The notes beneath the pieces were generated by a model that ran no database searches, was not told the origin of the DNA, and saw only the letters and a list, made by a program, of their open reading frames with translations. DNA of 64,000 bases, taken from the NCBI RefSeq assembly GCF_032452875.1, contig NC_083897.1:8042854-8106853 (forward strand). Reading direction: 5' to 3'. The DNA comes from Bos javanicus (Eukaryota > Chordata > Mammalia > Artiodactyla > Bovidae). The position numbers were made by a program, and so were the translations under genes. This document shows, piece by piece, positions 11,607-24,400 of this stretch; within the stretch, counting starts at the first letter, position 1, and each line of letters starts with the position of its first letter.

Positions 11607-12483
11607 ATGACTTTTAACAGTTTTGAAGGATCTAAAACTTGTGTACCTGCAGACATCGATAAGGATGAAGAATTTGTAGAAGAGTTTAATAGATTAAAAA
11701 CTTTTGCTAATTTTCCAAGTAGTAGTCCTGTTTCAGCATCAACGCTAGCACGAGCTGGTTTTCTGTATACTGGGGAAGGAGACACTGTGCGGTGCTTTAG
11801 TTGTCATGCAGCAGTAGATAGATGGCAATATGGAGACTCAGCAATTGGAAGACACAGGAGAGTATCCCCAAATTGCAGATTTATCAATGGCTTTTATTTT
11901 GAAAACAATGCTGCACAGCCTACATATTCTGGTGTCCAAAATGGTCAGTACAAAGCTGAAAACTACCTGGGAAACAGAAATCATTTTGTTTTAGAAAGGC
12001 CATCTGAGACTCATGCACACTATCTTTTGAGAACTGGACAGGTTGTAGATTTATCAGACACCGTATACCCAAGGAACCCTGTCATGTGTAGTGAAGAAGC
12101 TAGATTAAAGTCATTTCACAACTGGCCAGACTATGCCCACTTAACCCCAAGAGAGTTAGCTCGTGCTGGACTCTACTACACAGGTATTGATGATCAAGTA
12201 CAGTGCTTTTGTTGTGGTGGGAAGTTGAAAAATTGGGAACCTTGTGATCGTGCGTGGTCAGAACACAGGCGACACTTTCCTAATTGCTTCTTTGTTTTGG
12301 GCCGGAATATTAATATGCAAAGTGAATCCACTGTCGTGAGTTCTGATAGGAATTTCCCAAATTCAACAAATGCTCCAATAAATCCAGCCATGGCAGATTA
12401 CGAAGCACGGATCATTACATTTGGGACGTGGATGTACTCCGTTAACAAGGAGCAGCTTGCAAGAGCTGGATTTTATGCTTTAG
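11607..12483 (+). CDS. XIAP: XIAP coding exon 1 (transcript exon 2): BIR1, BIR2, start of BIR3
   Basis: This exon encodes residues 1-292 plus the first base of codon 293. The transcript exon begins at 11575; translation starts at 11607, and the donor GT is at 12484-12485. BIR1 lies at about 26-93 and BIR2 at about 163-230. The linker that blocks caspase-3/7 (about 140-150) reads GQVVDLSD, against GQVVDISD in human. BIR3 starts near 265 and continues in the next exon. Read-through past the donor adds 23 codons before a stop at 12552-12554, so intron retention would give a BIR1-BIR2 protein of 315 residues. Confidence 0.98.
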
Positions 12484-15400
12484 GTAAACTTTATTATAAA
12501 ACTAGTCTAATAAATAACTTTCCAACTGTCTCAGGGCTCCTAAAAAGTAAATAGATGCCATTTGCCCCCCATACTGGTCATATTTAGGTGTAAGCTGGCA
12601 TGGTTATTTATGTTAGTAGTATTCTGTGAACCCTTTTGTTAAATCTGTAATATACCACAGGAATTTATGTGGAAAAGACTGCCATATTATGAGTAATATG
12701 TATCTTTGTGTAACTGTCTTTTGGGAAAGAATGACATGCAAAAGATGATAGATATCCCTGCTAGAAGCATAGGTCTGATAGTAATACTGACTATAATTTA
12801 TTGCACACCTATATGTGCTCAGTAGATGTATTACATGCATTTTCTCTGTGCCTCACAACAACCCTGTAAGAAGAGTTAACATGAGAGAATTTACCTTGGC
12901 TGATGTTAAAATTGATACCTGCCTTTTGTACATAGACTATATACTTGAAAGCTGCCCTATACATTTGAAAGATGTCTTCTTGCTTAAAATGAGCACTTTC
13001 AAATGGACTACTGTAAACATGTCAGTCAGAGAAGGAAATGGCAACCCACCCCAGTATTCATGCCTGGAAAATCCCAGGACGGAAGAGCCTGGTGGGCTAC
13101 AGTTCATGGGGTCACAGAGTCAGACATGACTGAGTGAGCACAGACATATAAGTAGAGAAGGAAAGGCCATCAGTATGATGGCTTCCAGGAATATTCAGGA
13201 AAAATATACCATTATATATCTAACCCATTTACTTTAAAATTGAATAATGCCCCAAACCAAAATATCAATTATTTCTATATTTTATTTATTCAGTATCATA
13301 AGACAGTCTTGAAAGTTTATTGTCATATAGCTATAACCTTAGAGAAATTTATCCTGTAATTTCATTATGCTCAACTTTATTGATCTATAGTTTGAAAAAG
13401 TAAGTGTAGTATTGATGACCCCAAATGACATGTTCTTAATAAAGTAATTACAAAGTTTTCACATAAAAATTGGGAAATTTTATTTTTGTCTCCTGTAAGT
13501 AAGTGTTAGTTGCTCAGTCATGCCCCACTCTTTGCAACCCCATGGACTACAGTCCACCAGGCTCCTCTGTCCATGAGATTTTCCGGGCAAGGATACTGGA
13601 GTGGGCTGCCATTTCCTTCTCCAAGGGATCTTCCCAACCCAGGGATCGAACCCTGGTCTCCTGCACTGCAGGCAGATACTTAACCGACTGAGCTACAAGG
13701 GAAGCCTCCTGTAAAATACCTCAAATTGAATCAGTAAATTTAGTGTGTGTTTCCTCCTCAAATGATCTTATCTATTACTTAGATGTGAATTCAGATATCT
13801 TATTTTAAGGTGTGAGCTTTTCATGTAGTTTATAAATGCTTAATTTTATAGTATTTAAAAGGCTATTTTTGGGTAAGGTTGTAATTGTACAAATACATGT
13901 GTTTTTACTTGTGTGTTTCTTAGGTGAAGGTGATAAAGTACAGTGTTTTCACTGTGGAGGAGGGCTAAATGATTGGAAACCCAGTGAAGACCCTTGGGAA
14001 CAACATGCTAAGTGGTTTCCAGGGTAAGATATTTAAATATTCATTCAGTGACAGGCAGGTTGGCCAGTACATATGCAGCGGGAAGACTTAAACAACTTTT
14101 CACCTCAACTATTTTCACCTTCACCAATGGCTTGAAATTCACACCATGTTTATAAAAATGGGGTCACCTACTTTATATACATTAAAAAAAAAAACCAAAA
14201 CACTTAAGCCTTTTCCGGTGACCAAAACATTCATCATTTATATATCATACCTGTGACATTCAGATGATGCTATTTCTAAACACCAAATTAGGAATGTATG
14301 CTTTTGTTGTTGTTGGAAGTAGGCTCTTTAATGATGGGCATGAGAGCCCATGTTATCAAGGAGATTCCTTGAGAACCCATCACACCCTCTAGCAAATATT
14401 ACTGAATCTCACTGATTCTAAGACATACAGTTGTTCACATTTTCAGCTCTGAAATCAGGACACATCTGGTGGTGGGTCATAATTTAATTGGCAATGGTGA
14501 TACATAGTATAGTAGTATACATGTATACATACTATACATAGTATAATCATGCTGCTTGCAATCAGTGGCATCTTAGAATGATGACATATTCTAAGTGTCT
14601 TTCTACCATCTTGCCTCTTTAAGGCACACAGATGTGTAGTGTACAGTGATGTGAATTTTTGGCCTACAAAATAGTACAACTTAAAACTTCAGAATGATTT
14701 GGAAGTCTTAACCTTCAGATCAGTCGCTCAGTCGTGTCCGACTCTTTGCAACCCCATGAATCACAGAAACACTCTTAAAAGGAAAGGCTGAAAGCCTAAA
14801 AGATTCCTTTAAAATGTACAATTGGTTAATCTCTAAATAAAACTCGTTAAGATTAACTATTTAAGACTTGTTTTTAAATGTCAAGGTGCTAGTTTAATAA
14901 CTTGTTTAAAAGCAACGTTCTCAAGTTGATATTTTTGCTCTACTAATATTAGCATATTAAGATAACAAAGGGAACATTTTTTAACATTAAAATGATAGTT
15001 GGATAGTCAATTGAGTAACATTTTATTTGGTGGCTCTCTAGAAATATCAAAAAGCAAGTTAACAGAATTAAGATGATTCTATCTTTACTTATACTTTACT
15101 AATTGATGAGCTACTAAAGTTTAACCTTCTTTTATTTGTTTAGCTGTAAATATCTGTTAGAAGAGAAGGGAGAAGAATATGTAAACAATATTCATTTAAC
15201 CCATTCAATTGAGGAGTCTCTGGTAAGTCACATATTGTAGAATACACATTTTCAAATGTTATGTATTTCAAATATTATGTATTACACATTTCTTGGTGTA
15301 AAATTCACAGTATAGTATTTTAAATTAATAATGTATCATGAGCCTAAATGGGAGATCTTGAAGAGTGCTTGTTTTTCTTAAGCTGAAGCAAATTTGTGAA

Positions 15401-18400
15401 AAGGAGATCAGGATGAACCAATTTAAGTATCACTGTAAGCAAAAATGGACTTGAAGAACTAAAACACTTAAATCCCTCAGCCTTCTGAAATTAGACTTGT
15501 ATAATGTGTTTTGTACTGATAGTTTTAACTTTTCACAGACAGTATTTAAAATCTCAAAAACATACCTAAATTGATAGTGTGGCCTGGGGTGGCTAAGGCA
15601 TCAGTACTTTGTGTAAAGAGCCCTGGACTAGAATGAGACACAAGAGTTGCCATTATGGCCCTGCCATGAACTGTTTAATCTCCCTGAGCCTCAGCTTCTT
15701 GTCTGTAAAGTGAGTGGATTGGAATCTTTTAACTTCGAGCTTCATCAGGCTATGCCTCTTGTGAATATTCATATATTGAATTGGAATAAAGCTAATTTAT
15801 AAATTCACGATAAACATAATTTTTCAAATTGAGGTAATTGCCTTCTACCAAAAAGAATTCTAACTTACAATTCTTATTTGTATTTTAGGGGAGAACTGTT
15901 GAAAGAGCACCATTGTTAACTGAAATAATTGGTAAATATACTTTTTAAAATATTTTAATTTCATTGCCAATATTACAGCTGTTATTTATAAGGTAGAAAG
16001 GTAAGCCGATTCTTTCAAGGTATTTTTCTTTGAGATAAGATTGCTATAAACTTAAGAATTAATGAAGTGCCTATACATTTAAGTTGGATATTTATGTATT
16101 GGGAACATTCGTTCAGAGGTTGAACAGATTTTCCAAGTTCGAGAGGAACAGCTGTAAGCTGTACATTTTCATTTCTGTTAAAATCCCCCAAAAAAGAGTT
16201 AAGTGAATTTTTGTCAACAGAGTTTCTTTAGTTAGCCAAGATCATGAATCCAATGTCCTATTGATGTGCTATTACCATGATCAGCCCTAACCTACCTGTT
16301 TCCTTATTGGATGCCTCTTTTTGCCTTCCCAGCTACTTCATAAAGGGGTGTGGTTTGGTTTGTTTATATCCTATTCCCTTTAGAAAGGTAGAGATTTTTT
16401 TTTAATCACAAAGATTATTTACTCATCATAGACATCTTTACAGACTAAAAGTGTACAAAGAAAGATGTTAAACAAGAATGATATTATTATCCAACTTTTC
16501 AGAGAGGTTAAGTGACCAGCCCACAGTTACATTACAAAGCATTAGTGGTCTTCAGAATCCTACATCACACTACAGATCTCATTCTCAACCTAGTCATCAT
16601 GTTTTAAATATAATAAAGTTTAGTTTAAAATATGTCTGGTGATTCCCCATTCCCTATACTTATGTTGTTGTTGTTAATCACTAAGTTGTGTCTGACTGTT
16701 TTGCGATCCCATGGACTGTAGCCCACCAGGCTCCTCTGTCCGTGGGATTCTCCAGGCAAGAATACTGGAGTGGGTTGCCATTTCCTTCAGGGGATCTTCT
16801 TGACCCAGGGATCAAATCCACATCTCCTGCATTGGCAGGCATGTTCTTTACCACTGAGCCACCAGGGAAGCCCTCCCTATACTTAAAGCATCATCTATTT
16901 AGTATCTTAAAGATTAGAAGACAAGAGAATACTATATATATACATATATATGCTTTTGACTGAGACTCTTGCTCTGGTTTAGGATTAGTGTTTTTAGTCG
17001 ATTTGCATTTCCCTGATATCTAAAGGTGTTGGGCATTTTTTTCATATGCTTTTGGGCCATTTGTATATCTTCTTTGGAAAAATGTTCATCTCCTTTGCCT
17101 TTTTTTTAGTTGATTACTTGATTTTTTATTATGGACTTGTAATAGTTCTTTATATATTTTAGTTCTTTATACATATAAGTCCCATGTCAAGTATATGATT
17201 TGCAAATATTTTCTCCCATCCCATGGGTTGTCTTTTCACTTTCTTTTTAGTGTCCTTAAGAGTTTTATGCTTTTAGCTCTTACATTCAGGTCTGTGATCC
17301 ATTTTGAATTAATTTTTGTATATGGTATGAGGGAGAGGTTCATCTAACCATCACCCAGATCAGGATACAGAACATCTCTACCACCCTGGAAAGCTCCTTC
17401 AGGCCCTTTCACAATCAATATTTACCCCCAAGTTATATCCTAACTTCTGTTACCATAGATTAGATTTGAACGTCTTAAAAATGTAATCATACAATATGTA
17501 CTCGATTGTCTCTGGTTCATGATTATGTTGATGTTTTGCTTATCATGTCTATGTGATTGATCCATGTTGTCTGTGGAAGTAGTTCATTCTTCTTCCTTGC
17601 TATTTAGCATTTGAATATACCACAATTTACTTATCCATTCACCTGATAATGGACACTTGAGTTGTTTCCAGTTTGGGGCTGTTGTAAATAACACTGCTAT
17701 GAATATTCTTGTGTATGTCTTTGGCGGGTATATGTACTCATCTTTAATACTGAAGAGTGGGGAATTCCTGGAGGCCTAGTGGTTAGGACTTGGAACTTTC
17801 ACTGTGGGGGGATGGGGGAGGGAGGGGGGGCATGTTCAATCCCTGGTCAGGAAACTAAGATCCCTCAAGCTGCACAGCTTGGAAAAGAAAAAAGGGGAAA
17901 AAAAATACCCAAGAGTGTAAGTGATGAGTCGAGGATAGAAGTCTCTTTTAGCACATCACTACACAATCTGGTAAGATTAGTATTCGTCAGGCTAACAAAA
18001 GAATAAGAGCTTTGCCCAGAGGAGAGTGAACAAAGGCATGAAGTCAAAGCAGAGAGACTGTCTCCTCCTGGAACTAGAAGTAGTTCCTTTGATTTACACC
18101 TAGAAATTGGAAGGCTGAGAGCTCTAGTAAGCTCTTCCCAGGTGGCTCAATTGCTAAAGAATCCACCTGCCAATGCAGGAGATCTCGCAGGTTGGATCCC
18201 TGGGTCAGGAAGGTCCCCTGGAGAAGGGCCTGGCAACCCACTCCAGTATTCTTGCCTGAGAAATTCCATAGACAGAAGAGCCTGGCAGGCTGCAGCCCAT
18301 GGAGTCACAAAAAGTAGACACGACTTAGCGACTAAACACCACCACCACTACCACTACCACAATCTGTAGTCCTACCTCAAGTGTCATTAAAGTGAGTTTC

Positions 18401-21400
18401 TATTAGGTTTCTTGCCTTATCTAGTCCACCCCACTCAACTGCAGAAACTAAGTCTGAGAGATAGGAAACTGATACATTGAAGGTCACAGACTGGAACTTC
18501 TGTTTCCCATGACTTTTTCAAAATAATTGTGGTGATTTGGTAAAGACGTCCACAGTTTCAGAATTTTTGAAGCACTTAACCCTTTTTGTACCTGTTTTAC
18601 CTTATCTTGTACTATTTGTTATAGTCTTTAAAGCACCTAATCTCAATTCCTAATAGTACAAATACATACTCATTGTACTTTCAACTATTTTAAGATTCTG
18701 GAAGTGATTCTTCAGTGCCTAAATATTTCTAAATCCTCTTCCCAAAGCAGCTTTGGTTTGCTGGTTTGGTTTTGATTTTTTGCTTGTTGCTTAAATTTTT
18801 CTTTTTAATGATACTCTGCTATTGGGTTGTGTTAATGAAAATAATTAAAGTCTGTGATTTTTTTCCTCACCAATTTTCATTTCAGATGATACAATATTCC
18901 AAAATCCTATGGTACAAGAAGCTATACGAATGGGATTCAGTTTCAAGGACATTAAGAAAACAATGGAGGGGAAAATTCAGACATCTGGGAGCAACTATAA
19001 ATCACTTGAGGTTCTGGTTGCAGATCTAGTGAATGCTCAGAAAGATAATACACAAGATGAATCAAGTCAGACTTCATTACAGAAAGGTATGCATGCCTGT
19101 GTTTTAAAAGCAAGATACACCTAGTATTTCATTATGGATAGTATCTTATATGACTATGTGGCCCATGCATTTTCCTCCTCTCGTATTTCCCTTAGGATAA
19201 ATGTTTTTTTAAACTTTTTATTATGAAAGATGTCAAACATACTCAAAAGTGGAGAGAACAGTACAATGAACCCTCAGATATCCATCAGCCAGCTTCAATA
19301 ATTGTCAACACTTTTTCAATCTCCCTTTCTTCCCCCAACTTTGATTTTTGCTGTAGTTTTTCAGAGTAAATCCCAGACATCCTGTATACCACTTGCCTAT
19401 AAATACTTCAATAACTATGTAGGGACTTTTTTTTTTAACATGACCTTAATACTGTGTGTTAATCTATTCAGACTGTTATAATAGTACCGTAGACTGGGTG
19501 GCTTAGACAGCAGACATTTGTTTTTCATACTTCCAGAGGCTGGGAAGTCCAAGGTTCAGGCAGATTTGGTTCCTGGTGAAGTCTCTTTTCCAGGCTGGGA
19601 GATGGCTGCCTTCTCTATGTCCTCTCTTGGCCAAGAGAGATAGCATTCTGCTTTCTAGTCCACTTATAAGAACATTGATCCCATCATGGAGTCCCATCAT
19701 CATGACCCCATGTAAACCAAATCACCTTTTGAAGGCCCCACCTCTAAGCACCATCACATAGGGTGTGAGGGCTTCAACATGAGTTTTGGAGAGAAAGACA
19801 TTTAGCCCATAATATACTATTGTCACAGTTAACAGAATTAACAGTAATTCTATAATATCATCTGAAATTCAGTTGATTTTAATTTTCCTCATCATCTTAA
19901 AATGTTTTTACAGTTGATGTGTTCTGATCAGGATCCAAGTAAGATCTACTGATCTATTAATTTTAAAAACTGTAAGTTTATACTCTATTTTAGGTAAAGA
20001 ACAACAAAGGCTAACTTTTATCATTGTGTGTAGACTCTAAGTTTTTTAGTTGAAACTGCTTGGATTTAGAGTATTTTGCAACTTTCCACATGATATAAAT
20101 ATGTAAAAGGGTCATATTGCTAAATAGAGCTTGAATTAAATGCATTTTAATACTGTGATTCATATACAAAGTGTATTGAATAATGTAGAAGAGAAGTATA
20201 TAATCATTCTCTAAGCTTTTGACTACCTCTACCAAAAGATGAGAATTCTCTGAGTACTAATGAACTTAAAAGTTAACTTATTTTGTTTTTTACATTCAAG
20301 ACCCTTTTGATCTTTAAGTTATTTCAGATGCTTTTGAAACATTATTCAGATAATCAAATAAGTCTTAAAGCAGTATAACATTGATGAGTTTTATATTACT
20401 CTAGTTGGTGTAGAAGATTCAGCAGAAAGCAGACTACTTTTTTCCTTAAAGATACATTTATTTAAAACCTATAATAGCTCCTCTTGTCTTGGTGATGGTG
20501 AAACAAATCATTTGCTTTGTGATACAAGTGACTACGTCATTTTTCCCTGCATCTTCACCACAACTCAAACTTAATTAAGTTTGACAGTAAGGTGTTAGTT
20601 TTTATACCTGAAGGTGTTTACAGCAGAAAGATTTAGTGGGTTGCAGTAGGAAGAGAACAAAGGACAGAGTGCATTGGGGGATGTCTCTATTCAACAGGAG
20701 TTTGTGGGAGGTTCTCATCATTACCGAGATTACAAGCCGGGGTCGTGTGGGAAAAAGGGCCTAAGTTAATGCCAGTTCTCAAGGGCACACGTTAGAATTC
20801 ATCAGTTGATGTCTCCTTAGTCTCACAAAATTGAGAGGCAGGTAATTGATACAGGCAAGCTTTTCATGAGGGGGCTGCTGTCTATTTCTCCTCCCAAAGC
20901 TGATGAGGAAACACCAGCTCTAAGAATCTTTTAATTCTGTACAAAATAGAGGGTGGGCCTAATTGAAGTAAAAGCAAATAAAATTTATTAGAGAAAATAT
21001 AATGTTATTGTTACTCACTAAGAAATCCTAGATTCAATACTAGCTTTTATACCATTGTCTCTGTAACAGAGAATACCCCAGTCTTCTAAAGATAGTACCA
21101 AATTAGTATCTTTTTCCCTTTCTTTTTAAAAATGACATTGTATGATATAAAGCCCTTTACTTCATGTGTGTGGTAAGATACTTATTTTAATCCTTATATA
21201 TATATGATAGAAAGTAATGTAAAAATCAAATAACCCGTGCACATTTCTTATCAGTCTGTCTTTCCACATAGATCTGCTCTGATTGGAACATGAATAACAT
21301 CAGTTTATTCTAGAAGTGGTTTATAATAATGCGGTAAAAATATTAGCAGATACCATGAAAAATTATCTAGCTATTGCCTTTATTGCTATGTGCCAGGTAC

Positions 21401-24400
21401 CTCCCAACCTAGAAGAGGGCATTGTGGCAAGTAGAAGGGGAAAGGTGGCTCAGGAAAGGATGTAGAACCCAGTGGTTACTCTTTAGGCTAGAGTGAAGTA
21501 AAAAACTCAGTCTGGAAAAAAATGCCCAGAGCATCACCATCTCAAGTAAGTATATGCACTGTAATATGGAACTGTAAACAGTCAGAACCAAAAGAACCTT
21601 AAAGATCCTATAATAATTTTCATTACTTCAGAGAAAACTGAGGTGCTGATGAACTGTTACTCAAGATCACGCAGATATTTGGGAGTGAAATTCCAGTTTC
21701 CTGACTTCTGGTCCAGTGTTTATTTTTTTTTTTTAATTGGGAATTCTCCGGTGGTCCTATGGTTAGGACTTGACACTTTTAGTACCAAGGACCCAGATTC
21801 AGTCCCTGGTCCCGGAGGTAAGATTCCACAAGTCACGTGGTGTGGCCAAAAAAAAAAGTAAATACACATAAAATTTACCCTCTGAGCCATTTTTAAGTGT
21901 ATAGTTCAGTAGTTTTAAGTACATTCACATTGTTGTGCAGTCAATCTCCAGAGCTCTTTTCATCTACAAAACTGAAACTCTTTATCTATTAAACAGCTTC
22001 CATTTTCCCGTTCCCCTGGCAGCCACCATTCTGCTTTCTGTCTCTGTAAATTTGACTACTGTAGGTATCTGATCCAGTTTCCTTTTTTATTCATTGTAGC
22101 ATCACATGCAAAAGTAACATGTAAATTAATTGTTTTCCTCTTCATGATTTTTTGGGGGATTACAAAGGTACTTCTAAAAAAACACTTTGAAGGGGTAGTT
22201 CCCTCACCCCCAGGACTGGCCTGGGGAAGAGAGACTACCTGAGAGGAGGGAACCCCAAAAGAGACCTGCTGTGGACCCCAGACAAAAGGAATGCCTGGGT
22301 ACTGGGAGCTGTGAGCATGACAGGAGGAAGTGTAGCGGGACAGGCTCCAGGCACACAGGCAAAGCACGAGAAGACTGGACAAAAAGCCACAAAGTTACTT
22401 GGGTTCCTTCTTTTCATTTGCCTTTTTCAGCTTCTGCTGCATGATCTCCGAGTCCTTCTGCTTGTGGCCCACAGCAGAAAGCTTGTAATCTCAGTGTTTT
22501 CTCTTAACCAAGTCACTCTGCTTTTCCATATTCCTCTGGCAGGCTGGCTTTCGCTGGCTGCCACAGTCTTGGTGATGGCAGGAATATACACTATTCTTTT
22601 TTGGTCAGATGCATCCATATAATATAAATCAGTTTATAATGCCGTCCCTTTACTTTTGTTGTTTGCTATGCCCCGAATGCCTTTTTCCTGTTTGTATACC
22701 TCATCTCATTCCCCACTGCACCCCCAATTCCCTAAACCCACTTCGTGAACTTGTCCTTCAAGGCTCAGCTCAAAGGTCACTCTTTGAAGTTTCCCCAAAG
22801 ACCCATAGCACACTTTGCAGCTTTCTCTTCTCTACTCTCTCTGTTAAAGCATTTGTAACGTTGTTTTGGAACTTTTTCTGTCCCTTCCTATCTGTTAGGC
22901 TTCTTGAGGACAGACAGTTTATCTTTCTTATCTCTATGTTCCATATTTGAGTTTTGAATTATGCCCAGGAGGTTGCCTTTTAAGAAAAAAAAGGATCAAA
23001 TAATCCTTTTCTCCATGACTAGCCAAGAAAACCTTACTGAAGCAATTCTGGTATCTTTTTCCAGGTTAAAACCTTTCACTGGCTCTGGGGCCCTTGGTGT
23101 CAAGTCGAAACTCCTTCACATGGGTTACCAAACCCTTCATGATCAGGCTCCTGCTAACCTTCTATAGCCTCATGCTATAATCTCATGCTATTTCCCCTTC
23201 ACATTCTCTTCCCAAACCTTACCTGTGCACTTGGAGGCCTCATTCTGTTTCTCACCTTGGAGCCTGCCTATATCATTTCCTCTGCCCAGAGCCCTCTTCT
23301 CCCACTGCTCTTGTCCCCCAAGGTCTAAGGCCTTCTCCCTCTTCTAGTTTACTCCTACTTATCCTTTAGGACCCAATTTAGGTATAATATTTTCTGGAAG
23401 GCCTTCCCTCTGTGTATACATGGATACACAGCCTTCCTATGTTCTTCATAACACATTGTCATTACTTTAATCATTACACTGTATTATAATTTCCTGCCTG
23501 CTTGTGTTCCTGACTTGTCTATGAATGATTAGGAGCCCAGGATCTATATATTTGTTAATCTATCTCTAATGCCTAGAACCTAGCTAAGTGTTCCATAAGC
23601 ATTTGTTGAATAAAATTAAACCACTGTTTCCCAAACTTGTTTTCAAAATAGTGTTCCCCAGAATGTTAAGAGATGTCGTGAAAAAGGAGCTCTGTAGTTA
23701 AATAGGGAATACATTTTGAATTTCTAAGAGGGCATATATGCTTTATTATTACTGCCCTCAACTTGATAGTCATGGTTCAGAAATGCCAGTGTGCTCAACC
23801 CCAGAAATATTAGATTGAGTGAATGGGGCCAAGGAATCTATTGGTTGTTTTTTTTTTTTTAAATACCCCTAGTGATTCTCATGTGAAGCTAAATTTGGAA
23901 ACCACTGCTATATAGTGATCACAAAGATTGTTAAAATATGTAATGCATTTGGAATCGTGCCTAGCACAAAGTAGAAGTGCTATATTACTTTTAACTGCTG
24001 CTATTGCTGACCCAGATAATCACGATGGTGTGATCACTGACCTAGAGCCAGACATCCTGGAATGTGAAGTCAAGTGGGCCTTAGAGAGCATCACTATGAA
24101 CAAAGCTAGTGGAGGTGACAGAATTCCAGTTGAGCTATTCCAAATCCTGAAAGATGATGCTGTGAAAGTGCTGCACTCAATATGCCAGCAAATTTGGAAA
24201 ACTCAGCAGTGGCCACAGGACTGGAAAAGGTCAGTTTTCATAACAGTCCCAAATAAAGGCAATGCCAAAGAATGCTCAAACTACCGCACAATTGCACTCA
24301 TCTCACACGCTAGTAAAGTAATGCTCAAAATTCTCCAAGCCAGGCTTCAGCAATATGTGAACCATGAACTTCCAGATGTTCAAGCTGGTTTTAGAAAAGG

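Larger units (their letters stand above)
12484..13923 (+). other. XIAP: XIAP intron 2
   Basis: A GT-AG intron between codon 293 position 1 and positions 2-3. It contains a MIR-like fragment (12795-12885) and two Bov SINEs (13024-13143 and 13498-13707). The remainder, notably 12556-12790, 13145-13495 and 13710-13920, shows nothing recognisable. Confidence 0.9.
15932..18885 (+). other. XIAP: XIAP intron 5
   Basis: A GT-AG intron after the first base of codon 367. It contains two Bov-tA SINEs, old antisense L1 sequence and a CHR SINE, listed separately. Nothing was recognised in 15935-16655 or 18362-18880; the latter ends in the exon 6 pyrimidine tract. Confidence 0.9.

Noticed and set aside
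19446..19815. Possible provirus in intron 6
   Set aside because: Only a solo MaLR LTR is visible, without internal genes or a second LTR.
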